DNA of 64,000 nucleotides from Halomicrobium zhouii (GTDB lineage: Archaea; Halobacteriota; Halobacteria; Halobacteriales; Haloarculaceae), in NCBI RefSeq assembly GCF_900114435.1, contig NZ_FOZK01000001.1:1459854-1523853 (forward strand). The letters run 5' to 3'. Positions 36,908 through 45,327 of this stretch are shown one piece after another. The notes under the pieces were generated by a model. That model was not told the DNA's origin and ran no database searches. It was given only the letters and a program-made list of their open reading frames with translations. A program made the position numbers and the translations under genes. Every line of letters starts with the position of its first letter. Positions within the stretch are counted from its first letter, which is position 1.

Positions 36908-38415
36908 CGAGATACGACCAGGCACGCTGGATCGACGACGAGGACGGCGAGGCGTACGAACCCTTGCTCTCCGAGAAGGCGACGAAGACGGTCGAAATCG
37001 GTGGCGGTGGTTGTGGCGACGACGGCCAGAGAGACGGTGACGTCGGATCGGACGGCGACGGTGACGGCGACCGGGGAGACGGCGACGGTCGTGACGGCGT
37101 CCTCCCAGACGACCTCACCCGGGACTCGCTCGAACTGCCGGCTGTCTCCGAGCCGGAGATCGCGCGCCACTACACCCGGCTCTCCCAGATGAACTACGGC
37201 GTCACCTCGGGCCCGTTCCCGCTCGGCTCGTGTACGATGAAGTACAACCCTCCGGTGACGGAGGATCTGGCCGCCCTGCCGACGGCCGCCGTCCATCCCG
37301 ACCGACCGGAGCGGTACGTCCAGGGGACGCTGGAGATCATGCACGGCCTCCAGGACTATCTTGGCCGCATCGGCGGGATGGACGCCGTCTCGCTCCAGCC
37401 GCCGGCGGGCGCGGCGGGCGAGTTCGCCGGCATCCTCGTCGCGAAGGCCTACCACGAGGCAAACGGGAACGACCGGTCGGAAGTCGTGATCCCCGATTCG
37501 GCCCACGGGACCAACTTCGCCAGCGCGGCGCTGGCCGGCTACGACGTCGTCGAACTCCCCTCCGACGACGGCCGTGTCGACGTCGACGCGCTCGAGGCCG
37601 CTGTCGGCGACGACACCGCCGCGCTGATGCTGACCAACCCCAACACGCTGGGGCTGTTCGAGCGCGACATCGAGGCGATCGCCGACCTGGTCCACGACGC
37701 TGGCGGCCTGCTGTACTACGACGGCGCCAACCTCAACGCCCTGCTCGGGCGAGCACGGCCCGGCGACATGGGCTTCGACGTGATGCACTACAACGTCCAC
37801 AAGACGTTCGCGACGCCCCACGGCGGCGGCGGGCCCGGCGCCGGCCCCATCGGCGTGGCCGAACGGCTCGAACCGTACCTGCCGGCGCCCCGCGTCAGGG
37901 AACGGGGCGGTAAATTCGAACTGTTCGACCCGGCGGACTCCGTCGGCAAGGTCCACGGCTTCCAGGGCAACTGGCCCGTGTTGCTGAAGGCTTACGCCTA
38001 CATCGCGCGCCTCGGTGACGACGGCCTCGCGGACGCCAGCGCGAAGGCCGTCCTGAACGCGAACTACCTCGCGTCGCAACTCTCCTACGACGTCCCGTTC
38101 GGCCCGTTCCACCACGAATTCGTCGCCTCGGCCGGTGACCAGGACGCCGCCGACGTCGCCAAGCGGATGCTCGACTACGGCGTCCACCCGCCGACGACGA
38201 AGTGGCCCGAAATCGTCCCGGAGGCGCTGATGACCGAACCGACCGAAATCGAGAGCAAGCACACGCTCGACCAGCTCGCCGCCGCCTTCGACGCGGTCGC
38301 GGGCGAAGACGACGACGCGCTCGCGTCCGCGCCGACCCGGACGGCCGCCGCGCGCATCGACCAGGTCTCGGCCGCACGAGACCCGCGGCTCTCCTGGCGC
38401 GAACTGTCCGAGTGA
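36904..38415 (+). CDS. gcvPB: Glycine dehydrogenase (decarboxylating) subunit 2, with Gly/Asp-rich insert
   Basis: 503 residues. The PLP Lys is in [19 protein letters not shown] (Lys near residue 299). [13 protein letters not shown] and [19 protein letters not shown] are further family marks. Residues about 37-66 form a Gly/Asp low-complexity insert ([18 protein letters not shown]-like) between the conserved [12 protein letters not shown] and [13 protein letters not shown], making the protein longer than a typical subunit of ~475. The insert lies in a surface loop and is unlikely to affect catalysis. Confidence 0.95.
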   Translation: MTRYDQARWIDDEDGEAYEPLLSEKATKTVEIGGGGCGDDGQRDGDVGSDGDGDGDRGDGDGRDGVLPDDLTRDSLELPAVSEPEIARHYTRLSQMNYGVTSGPFPLGSCTMKYNPPVTEDLAALPTAAVHPDRPERYVQGTLEIMHGLQDYLGRIGGMDAVSLQPPAGAAGEFAGILVAKAYHEANGNDRSEVVIPDSAHGTNFASAALAGYDVVELPSDDGRVDVDALEAAVGDDTAALMLTNPNTLGLFERDIEAIADLVHDAGGLLYYDGANLNALLGRARPGDMGFDVMHYNVHKTFATPHGGGGPGAGPIGVAERLEPYLPAPRVRERGGKFELFDPADSVGKVHGFQGNWPVLLKAYAYIARLGDDGLADASAKAVLNANYLASQLSYDVPFGPFHHEFVASAGDQDAADVAKRMLDYGVHPPTTKWPEIVPEALMTEPTEIESKHTLDQLAAAFDAVAGEDDDALASAPTRTAAARIDQVSAARDPRLSWRELSE

Positions 38416-38562
38416 GGACACCGCCGGCGGGGCGCTTCACCTCCCGTCGCTTCAACGGTCATGCCGTCGACGTACCGGGAGAGCCGTGGGTGGATAGTGA
38501 TGCCGCGAGAGAAGCCTGCGATTGTTGAGAGTGAACGCCAGCCGTGTACCGCCCGACGGCGG

Positions 38563-38934
38563 TCAGGCGACTGCGTTCCGGATGTTCTCGGCGAGCGTCT
38601 CGTACTGTTCGGTGCCCGTCCCCTTCCGGACGAAGCCGGTCACGCACTCCTTGCCCGGCGAGTCGTCAATTTCGGTCTCGTCACGGCCGGTAAACAGGAA
38701 GAAGGGGACCTCACGACCGGCCTCGCGCACGCGCTGGCACAGTTCCAGCCCGTTGAGGTCCGGCATGGTCAGGTCGCTGACGACGGCGTCACATTCGCCG
38801 TCGATGATGCGCTCGGCCGCTCGCTCGGGGTCCATCTCCGAAGTCACGGACAGTCCGTCCTGTCGGTCGAGAAAGGTCTCGGTGATGTCGAGGACGTCTG
38901 CCTCCTCGTCGACGACGAGTACTTCGATTGCCAT
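38563..38934 (-). CDS. Stand-alone response regulator receiver protein
   Basis: 123 residues, a complete CheY-like receiver: acidic pocket D9/E10, phospho-acceptor D54 in VVSDLTMPDLNG, T82 in FLFTGRDE and K104 in FVRKG. There is no output domain, and no histidine kinase is nearby, so it must work through partner proteins. The start ATG at 38934 follows a short TAA-rich leader. A CheY role or a HalX-like signalling role cannot be told apart. Confidence 0.88.
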   Translation of the reverse strand: MAIEVLVVDEEADVLDITETFLDRQDGLSVTSEMDPERAAERIIDGECDAVVSDLTMPDLNGLELCQRVREAGREVPFFLFTGRDETEIDDSPGKECVTGFVRKGTGTEQYETLAENIRNAVA

Positions 38935-39286
38935 TGGTTATTTCTTGGAGACTTTTCCCGTTAAAACCTGCTGATCACCGTCTCGCCGCCAGATATTCCA
39001 CGATCGACGTATCAACATTCGACTATGTCGGCGTCAGCGGGATCGACGGCTCGGTGGGCTGGGTGGCGGGACAGGGGTCGGACTGGTGTGCGTGTTCGCC
39101 GATGGCTATCCGGAGCTATATCGTTCTGACCGGTGGCTCCCAGTCGTCGTCGAAAGCGTCGGTCCAGTTTGGATTCACGTGGTGATCATCCTACCCCACT
39201 GGCAAATGCGCAGCTATGAGGGCTATCGAGCAGGATCGAGTTGTGGAGAACGCTCCGTACGGTACCGAGCTCCCGGGTCGGGGCGT
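38935..39286. other. 350-bp region without a supported gene
   Basis: Overlapping plus-strand ORFs here (for example 38928-39185) have Ser/Trp-rich products with no motif and no acidic bias. No tRNA, repeat or strong hairpin is seen. Confidence 0.4.
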
Positions 39287-39457
39287 TCAGGCCGAGACGC
39301 TGGTGTCGACGGTCTCGTCGATCCGGACGAAGCCGTAGTCGCATTCACCACAGTTCCACTTCACCTTCTCGCCGAGGTGCATCTCGGTGCTCGCGACCCG
39401 CCAGAACGTCTGTTCGCCACCGCAGTCCGGGCAGTAATGCTGCATTTCGAGGGCCAT
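39287..39457 (-). CDS. Small zinc-finger protein
   Basis: 56 residues from ATG 39457 (MALEMQHYCPDCGG). Two CxxC pairs, CPDC and CGEC, 24 residues apart, can bind one zinc. WRVASTEMHLGEKVKWNC and YGFVRIDETVD complete a fold I recognise as a widespread haloarchaeal mini zinc protein. It may act as a small regulatory or RNA-binding protein; no direct evidence. It is convergent with no close gene and is flanked by gene-poor DNA. Confidence 0.75.
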   Translation of the reverse strand: MALEMQHYCPDCGGEQTFWRVASTEMHLGEKVKWNCGECDYGFVRIDETVDTSVSA

Positions 39458-39798
39458 AGCGGACGTTTTTCCCCGTCGCAGTTCAAACTCCCGGTTTGGA
39501 AGCGATGAATTCCATTTCGCTATATCAAATCGGCCCGGCGCAGCTTGCGGTTCCCCGTCTATCCCAAGCTACCGTCGGCCTGTTAACGAGCCGTAGACGG
39601 TTTATTAGCCACATTGCACGTTCGATTCTCTATATTTCTATTGAACACAACTGATAAGGGCTCTGAAAATAGAGGGGTGATCGATGGTACGATCAGGTGG
39701 GTTACGTATCGAATTCACCGCCACAGGCGGTGAACGGGTGGAATCGGGGGTCGGATCGAGGCTGCAGGCGGGGACTGAAGACCGAGCGGGGGTGCACC
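39458..39798. other. 340-bp AT-rich leader/promoter region upstream of the ATP-grasp gene
   Basis: This stretch is much more AT-rich than the rest of the window, with GGTTTATTAGCC near 39600 and CTCTATATTTCTATTG near 39630 as TATA candidates. The latter leaves a leader of over 100 nt before the GTG at 39799. An unusual leader or a second promoter is possible. AT-rich islands in haloarchaea often mark transferred genes. Confidence 0.4.
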
Positions 39799-41004
39799 GT
39801 GGCGGGTGAGGATCGGGACGCCGTGGTCGTTCCGGCCTCGCGGTATCCGCACGGCTACGCGTCGGTCCGGTCGTTCGGTCGGACCGACGTCCACACTATC
39901 GTCGCCGTCTCGGACGACAACCTCCCGGTCACCGCGTCGCGCTACTGCGACGAAGTGGTCCGGGTGCCGCCGTCGCACGACGTCCTGGCCTACAGAGACG
40001 CACTGCTGGGCATCGCCGCCCGGCCGGAGGTGCGGACGATCATCCCGCACCGCCCGCAGGGCCCCTACGTCCTCTCGAAGTTCTACGACGCGTTCGACCG
40101 CCACGTCGACCTGGTCGTCCCGCCGCTCGACACGTTGAAAGCCGTCCACGACCGCAAACGACTCGCGGAAATCGCAACGGACGCCGGCGTCGCCGTCCCG
40201 GAGACGCGGCTCCTCGAGGACGCGGTCGACTGGGACGTCGACCGGATCGTCAAGTCCCGGTACAACCTGCTCGTCGACGAGTACGTGGACTCCTTCGGGC
40301 CAGGTGAGTCTCACATCGCCAAACCGACGTACCACTTCCGCGCCTCTGAGGTCCTCGATACGGACGGCATTCGCGCGGAGATGCAACACGAACCGATCGT
40401 CCAGGAGTACGTCGACGGCACCGACGAGTACGTCTTCGGGGCGCTGTACGACCACGGCGACCCGCTGGCGACGTTCCAGCACCGCCAGCTTCGCGAGGAC
40501 TCCTACACCGGCGGCGGCGGGGTCTACCGCGAGACTGTGGACGTCCCGGAACTGGCCGAGGCCGGGCGCGCCATCCTGGACGAACTCGAGTGGCACGGGC
40601 TCGCCTGCATCGAGTACATCGAGGACGCGGAGACCGGTGAGTTCTCGCTCGTCGAAATCAACCCGCGGACGTGGCAGTCGCTCGCCTGCGCGACCCGGGC
40701 CGGCGCGGACTTCCCGTACTGGTACTGGCTGCAGGCGACCGGGCGGCCGGAACGGATCTACCCGGAGTACGAGGTCGGCGTCGGGACGCACTACCTCTTC
40801 GGCGAACTCGAACACCTCGTCAGCGTCGCGCGCAAGCGCTCCTCGCTCGTCGACCGGCCGTCGCTGTCCTCGACCGCGCTCGGCATCGCTCGCTCCTGGG
40901 TCGAGACGACGGGGTTCGACTACCTCCACCTCGACGACCCGTTGCCGGTCGTCAGGCAGGCCCTCACTGCGAGTTCCGGCGCGGTAGACCGTCGGATCGA
41001 GTAG
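39799..41004 (+). CDS. ATP-grasp domain ligase
   Basis: 401 residues from GTG 39799 (MAGEDRDAVVVPASRYPHGY). It has a Rossmann-like N-terminal domain (about 1-110) and then an ATP-grasp fold: DRKRLAEIATDAGVAVPET, PIVQEYVDGTDEYVFGA and SLVEINPRTWQSLACATRAG with metal-binding Glu and Asn. Such carboxylate-amine ligases activate a carboxylate as acyl phosphate. The substrate is unknown. It faces the asparagine-synthetase-like gene at 41158, and together they suggest a small biosynthetic pair (inference). Confidence 0.85.
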   Translation: MAGEDRDAVVVPASRYPHGYASVRSFGRTDVHTIVAVSDDNLPVTASRYCDEVVRVPPSHDVLAYRDALLGIAARPEVRTIIPHRPQGPYVLSKFYDAFDRHVDLVVPPLDTLKAVHDRKRLAEIATDAGVAVPETRLLEDAVDWDVDRIVKSRYNLLVDEYVDSFGPGESHIAKPTYHFRASEVLDTDGIRAEMQHEPIVQEYVDGTDEYVFGALYDHGDPLATFQHRQLREDSYTGGGGVYRETVDVPELAEAGRAILDELEWHGLACIEYIEDAETGEFSLVEINPRTWQSLACATRAGADFPYWYWLQATGRPERIYPEYEVGVGTHYLFGELEHLVSVARKRSSLVDRPSLSSTALGIARSWVETTGFDYLHLDDPLPVVRQALTASSGAVDRRIE

Positions 41005-41065
41005 TCCCCGACCAGCCCGTCGACGTTCTGGCCAGACTCGCCTGTATCGATTCGTCTTCATCGAC

Positions 41066-41121
41066 TCGATTCGTTCGGCTCAATTCGTTCGGCTCGACTC
41101 CTTCGGCTCGACACCTTCGAC
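41066..41121. repeat. 14-bp tandem repeat, four copies
   Basis: Units TCGATTCGTTCGGC, TCAATTCGTTCGGC, TCGACTCCTTCGGC and TCGACACCTTCGAC run without gaps. A related unit lies at 41047-41060. The repeat sits between the stop codons of the convergent ATP-grasp and asparagine-synthetase-like genes. Confidence 0.85.
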
Positions 41122-41157
41122 TCCACTCGTCCGCGAGAAAACGGGAACGGCGAGGGC

Positions 41158-43089
41158 TCAGAGCGGTCGCGTGCCGACCTCGTCGCTCCTCGTCCCGGCC
41201 GTCGGCGTCTCCGGAACGACCGGCGCGTCGTCGTCGTCGCCAGACGGGGCGAGGTGGTCGGTGAGGGGCATCTCCAGCAGCGTCAGCAGCGAGTACAGGG
41301 TCGTATGGTTGTCCTCGCTCACCTGGTGAGACTGGAACGTCTCCCGGACGCCGTCGTAGTCGAGGAACGGGAGGCTGCGGATGAGGTCCTCGTTCTCGCG
41401 GATGGCGTCGATGGCGAAGGGGAACGCCCGGAGCAACTCGCGGCGGTCCGGCCACGGCCTGTGGTCGAGATGGGGGGCCGGGACGGGTTCGTCGCAGACG
41501 TGTTTCCGGTAGAGCCCGTTCAGGTTCTTCCGGACGTACGCGACCGGGAACGACGTCGACGGCGGGACGCCGGTCCCCGCGTGGGGGATGTCGGCGAGGG
41601 CCGGGTCGACCGTCCGGAGTCCCGCGCCGACCAGGTCGCGTCGCAACATGTACTTCACCGGGACCTGTTGCTGGAGGTCGAGCAGTCGGTTGTCCAGGAA
41701 CGGCGTCCGGTAGGGTCGAATCTGCGTGAGGCTTCGCGAGAAGATGGCCTCGGTGTCGGCGCTCAGCGGGTAGTAGTCGCCGTACATCACCAGGTCACGC
41801 AGTGACTCGTAGCGAACCCCGTGGCTGACGACGCCGCCGTCGGCCGTCGGCCGGATACCGTCGGCGACGACGTCGGAAAGCGACAGGTCCGGCGTGAAGT
41901 AGGGTATCTCACCGCGGTCACCGGTCTTGGTCGCGACGTAGTCCGCCACGTCGTCGACTCGTCGACCGATCGGGACCGAGAGTTTGCCCACGGGCCCGAG
42001 CGAGTAACTCCTGGTCTGGATGGGACCGCCACCGAACAGCATGTCCGCGAACAGCCCCGAGACGAGGACGTCGACCTCCTCGCGGATCTCTTCCTCGAAC
42101 TCCGCACAGTAGGCCTGGTCGAACCAGCCGCTGAAGTTCGAGAGCGGTGGCGTGGTTCCGAGGGACCTGGCCTCGTGGACGTCGTCCCGGTAGAGCGGGT
42201 GGAAGTCGTCGCCCGCCGTCTCGGCGACGTGCCTCGCGACCCTGGTCTCCCTGTTGTTCCAGTCGGTGACGTGGAACGCGGTGACGGGCTGGTCGATGCA
42301 GGCCTCGACGAGGCGGGAGTCACTGCCGCCGCTCAACAGCAGGCCGTAGTCGAGGTCGTCGCGCGTCCACTCCTCGAAGATGGTCCGGAGCGTCTCGGTG
42401 AGACGGTCGACGAACCACGAGGCGGACCTGTTCACCGGCTCGTAGTGGGGCCGCCAGTAGGATGCCTCGTTCATCGTCAGGTCGTCGAGGTCGATCGACG
42501 TGACCGACGCCGGCTGGAGCTCTCGAACGCCCGAAAGCGGCGTCTCCACGCCGAACACGCGCCGGAGCGCCAGGTACTCCTGCAAGTACGGCTCCTGAAA
42601 CGCCACGTCGACGTCGGGGTGATGCGGCAGCGCCTGCAGGTTCGAGGCGAAGACGAACGTATCCTCGTCCGGGCGCGCGTAGTATATGGGTCGCGTCCCA
42701 ACCCGGTCGGTGACGAAGGAGACGACGTCTGCGGTCCGGTCGTAGACGACGAGCGCGAAGTCGCCGTTGAGCGCTTCGACCATCTCGATGCCGTGTTCCC
42801 CGTACAGGTGGGCACAGAAGCTCGCACTCGTGCCCACGTCCTGTGGTCGCGGGGTGTAGTCCTCACCGCTCCCGTGGCCGTAGACGTCCCCCCAGACCCA
42901 CACGAGTGTGTCCTCTCCCGTCGCGAAGACGGGCTGGTCGCCCGCGAGCCGCGGGTGACAGGACACCACCAGTTCGACGTCCTCGTCGGCGTACGAATCC
43001 GTTCGCTCGTCGTCGCGCCAGGTCACCCACTCGGTCATTTCGTCGGGGAGTTCACTATCCGTCCCGAGTACCCCACAGAGTCCCACCAT
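41158..43089 (-). CDS. Asparagine-synthetase-like enzyme with displaced glutaminase Cys
   Basis: 643 residues. The N-terminal half (about 1-230) is a class II amidotransferase-like fold, with MVGLCGVLG at the start and NGDFALVVYDRTADVVSFVTD later. The second half has the ATP-pyrophosphatase P-loop LLLSGGSDSRLVEAC near residue 255 and a synthetase C-terminal region. Class II amidotransferases need Cys immediately after Met. Here the Cys is residue 5 and no start codon precedes it, so glutamine-dependent ammonia release is doubtful. The enzyme may use free ammonia or another amine, as in lactam-type synthetases. The substrate is unknown. Confidence 0.85.
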   Translation of the reverse strand: MVGLCGVLGTDSELPDEMTEWVTWRDDERTDSYADEDVELVVSCHPRLAGDQPVFATGEDTLVWVWGDVYGHGSGEDYTPRPQDVGTSASFCAHLYGEHGIEMVEALNGDFALVVYDRTADVVSFVTDRVGTRPIYYARPDEDTFVFASNLQALPHHPDVDVAFQEPYLQEYLALRRVFGVETPLSGVRELQPASVTSIDLDDLTMNEASYWRPHYEPVNRSASWFVDRLTETLRTIFEEWTRDDLDYGLLLSGGSDSRLVEACIDQPVTAFHVTDWNNRETRVARHVAETAGDDFHPLYRDDVHEARSLGTTPPLSNFSGWFDQAYCAEFEEEIREEVDVLVSGLFADMLFGGGPIQTRSYSLGPVGKLSVPIGRRVDDVADYVATKTGDRGEIPYFTPDLSLSDVVADGIRPTADGGVVSHGVRYESLRDLVMYGDYYPLSADTEAIFSRSLTQIRPYRTPFLDNRLLDLQQQVPVKYMLRRDLVGAGLRTVDPALADIPHAGTGVPPSTSFPVAYVRKNLNGLYRKHVCDEPVPAPHLDHRPWPDRRELLRAFPFAIDAIRENEDLIRSLPFLDYDGVRETFQSHQVSEDNHTTLYSLLTLLEMPLTDHLAPSGDDDDAPVVPETPTAGTRSDEVGTRPL

Positions 43090-43345
43090 CCGTCTAGTGC
43101 GTCCCCGGTGACGTTCGGTCGTCCCCCACCATCCCTCTGCCAGTCAGTGCCGGTAGTCCAGCTCTACTCATTCCTCGATTTCACCGTAAGAGCTAATAAC
43201 GCTTTTAATTAACGGTTAAAACTTTCATACGTATTATGATTAATCGGGCGTAAGAAACCTGCCAGTTGTGACGTGGCGCCGCGTCAATCGCCGGACGAAA
43301 GCCCTGGGCGTGCACTTCTAAGTGTGTACCGTGCGACGATAGCCT

Positions 43346-43879
43346 ATGCCTATCTACACCGGTCGCGGCGACGAGGGCCAGACCGACCTCCGGACGATGG
43401 ACCGGGTGTCGAAGGACAGCCGTCGCATCGAGGCCTACGGCACCGTCGACGAGGTCAACGCGCTCGTCGGGTCGGTCAGGCCCACGGGCTACGACGACGT
43501 CGACGACCAGTTGCGCGAGATCCAGAACCACCTCCACGTGGTCCAGGCGGACTTCGCCAACCCCGACCCCGACGAGGACGACCCGCAGGTCGCGGAGGAC
43601 CACGTCGACGACCTGGAGACGTACATCGACGCCGCAGACGACGAACTCGAACCGCTCACGTCCTTCATCCTGCCCGGGGGGTCCGACTCCGGTGCAAAAC
43701 TTCACCACGCACGCGCTGTCTGTCGCCGTGCCGAACGACGCGCCGTCTCGCTCGCGGCCGAGGAGTCGATCAACGAGACTGCCGTCGCCTACCTGAACCG
43801 CCTCTCTGACGCGCTGTTCACGCTCGCCCGCCTCGTCAACCAGCGCGACGACGTCCCCGAAGAGAACCCCGAGTACTGA
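43346..43879 (+). CDS. Cob(I)alamin adenosyltransferase, PduO type
   Basis: 177 residues. N-terminal YTGRGDEGQTDL is the ATP-binding motif of PduO-type adenosyltransferases. RIEAYGTVDEVNALVGSVR, LPGGSDSGAKLHHARAVCRRAER and AVAYLNRLSDALFTLARLVNQ complete the family pattern. It transfers the 5'-deoxyadenosyl group of ATP to cob(I)alamin, giving adenosylcobalamin. No other cobalamin gene is near. The upstream 250 bp contain an AT-rich stretch around 43195-43245. Confidence 0.93.
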   Translation: MPIYTGRGDEGQTDLRTMDRVSKDSRRIEAYGTVDEVNALVGSVRPTGYDDVDDQLREIQNHLHVVQADFANPDPDEDDPQVAEDHVDDLETYIDAADDELEPLTSFILPGGSDSGAKLHHARAVCRRAERRAVSLAAEESINETAVAYLNRLSDALFTLARLVNQRDDVPEENPEY

Positions 43880-43970
43880 GTTCTCGGAGTCCGACCACGA
43901 CCCGTCACACCCCTCCTGGCCTTCGAACTGGATAGAAACGCCTTTGGCCCGGACAGACGCATCGAAGCAC

Positions 43971-45242
43971 ATGAGCAACGGGGACGACGCCGAAGACGCC
44001 GACGGCGACGAGTCGGCCGCCGCCGAAGGGCCCGTCGTGACGTTCGAGCAGCGGCTCGACGACACGGCGGCCGACCTCGAGGCAGCGGAGACCGAGGCGG
44101 ACCTGGACGACGTCGAGGCGGAACTCGACGGCATCGAGTCCGACCTCGAAGCCGCCGACCTGCCCGAACCGGACGAGGACGAGGAGGATGCCGAGGACCC
44201 GCGGGAAGACCTCGAATCACGGCTCTCGGACCTCCGCGACGACCTGGAGTCCCAGCGCGGCCCGTACGTCGAGGACGTCGCGGCCGTCGTCGAGGACGCC
44301 GAGGCCACTGTCGCCGACAGCGAGTGGACGGCCGACGGCGAGGGCCAGGCCATCGCCGCCGTCGAAGACTTCCTCGAGACCGTCGACGAGTACGTCACCG
44401 TCGCGGTCTCGGCCGGGAACACCACCGACGACGCGGCCACCGCGCTGGAGGCCGTCGCCGGGACCATCGCGGACTCCGGACTCGACCCCGACGACGACAG
44501 CGAGGAGATCGCGGCCCTGCTGGAGGCCGCCGAGACGCTCGAAGACGACCTGGAGGCCGCCGAGACCTGGCAGGACCTGACCGTCCAGGAGCAACTCGCG
44601 GCCCAGGGGTTCTACGACGTCCTGACCAACGAGAACCGCAAGGACTTCCCGCCGGAGTGGAACGCCATCAAGCTCTACGCCAACGACGGCGAGGTCGAGC
44701 CCATCCTGCTGGCGCTGGACAAGCTCGGCGACTCCGACTTCTTCGAGGAGTACGTTTTCGACCAGCTGCTGCACATGGGGAAAGACGCCGCGTCCGCCTT
44801 CGACGAACTCCACCAGCGCGCCCAGAAGCGCAACAAGGCGCCCATCGAGATCCTCGGAAAGATCGGCGACCCCCGCGCCGCCGAGACGCTCCACGACTTC
44901 ATCGACGGGGACGGCGACGCGTCGCTCCAGAAGATCGTCCTGCGCGCGCTGGGCGAGATGGGCAGCGAGGAGTCGACCCAGCCGGTCGCCAACCGCCTCG
45001 ACGCCGACGACCCGGAGATTCGGTCGATGGCCGCCCGCGCGCTGGGACTGCTCGGCGACACGCGCGCCATCCAGCCCCTCTCGAACGTTCTGGAAGACGA
45101 CGACGAGGACACCGTCCGCGCCTCCGCGGCGTGGGCGCTTCGCCAGATCGGCACCGAGCGCGCCCTCGAGGTCGCCGGCGAGTACACCGACGACCGCGCG
45201 TACCTCGTCCAGGCCGAGGCCGAGAAGGCCGCCGGCGTCTGA
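43971..45242 (+). CDS. HEAT-repeat protein
   Basis: 423 residues from ATG 43971 (MSNGDDAEDADGDES). The first 220 residues are strongly acidic and helical, probably coiled coil. From about residue 280 come HEAT-like helical repeats, such as IEILGKIGDPRAAETLHDFI, IVLRALGEMGSEESTQPVA and MAARALGLLGDTRAIQPLS. HEAT proteins act as scaffolds, so no activity is predicted. Starting at an upstream in-frame codon (43944) would add nine residues without support. Confidence 0.85.
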   Translation: MSNGDDAEDADGDESAAAEGPVVTFEQRLDDTAADLEAAETEADLDDVEAELDGIESDLEAADLPEPDEDEEDAEDPREDLESRLSDLRDDLESQRGPYVEDVAAVVEDAEATVADSEWTADGEGQAIAAVEDFLETVDEYVTVAVSAGNTTDDAATALEAVAGTIADSGLDPDDDSEEIAALLEAAETLEDDLEAAETWQDLTVQEQLAAQGFYDVLTNENRKDFPPEWNAIKLYANDGEVEPILLALDKLGDSDFFEEYVFDQLLHMGKDAASAFDELHQRAQKRNKAPIEILGKIGDPRAAETLHDFIDGDGDASLQKIVLRALGEMGSEESTQPVANRLDADDPEIRSMAARALGLLGDTRAIQPLSNVLEDDDEDTVRASAAWALRQIGTERALEVAGEYTDDRAYLVQAEAEKAAGV

Positions 45243-45327
45243 ACTGCGAGCGACCCGTTTCTGGCTACTATCCCGAGTTCCGTTCTCTCCGAGCCTTTAT
45301 CCCCGATGAGGGGACCAGACCGTCGCG

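Noticed and set aside
38928-39185. 85-residue plus-strand ORF
   Set aside because: Overlaps the receiver gene start, lacks a ribosome site and has no family features.
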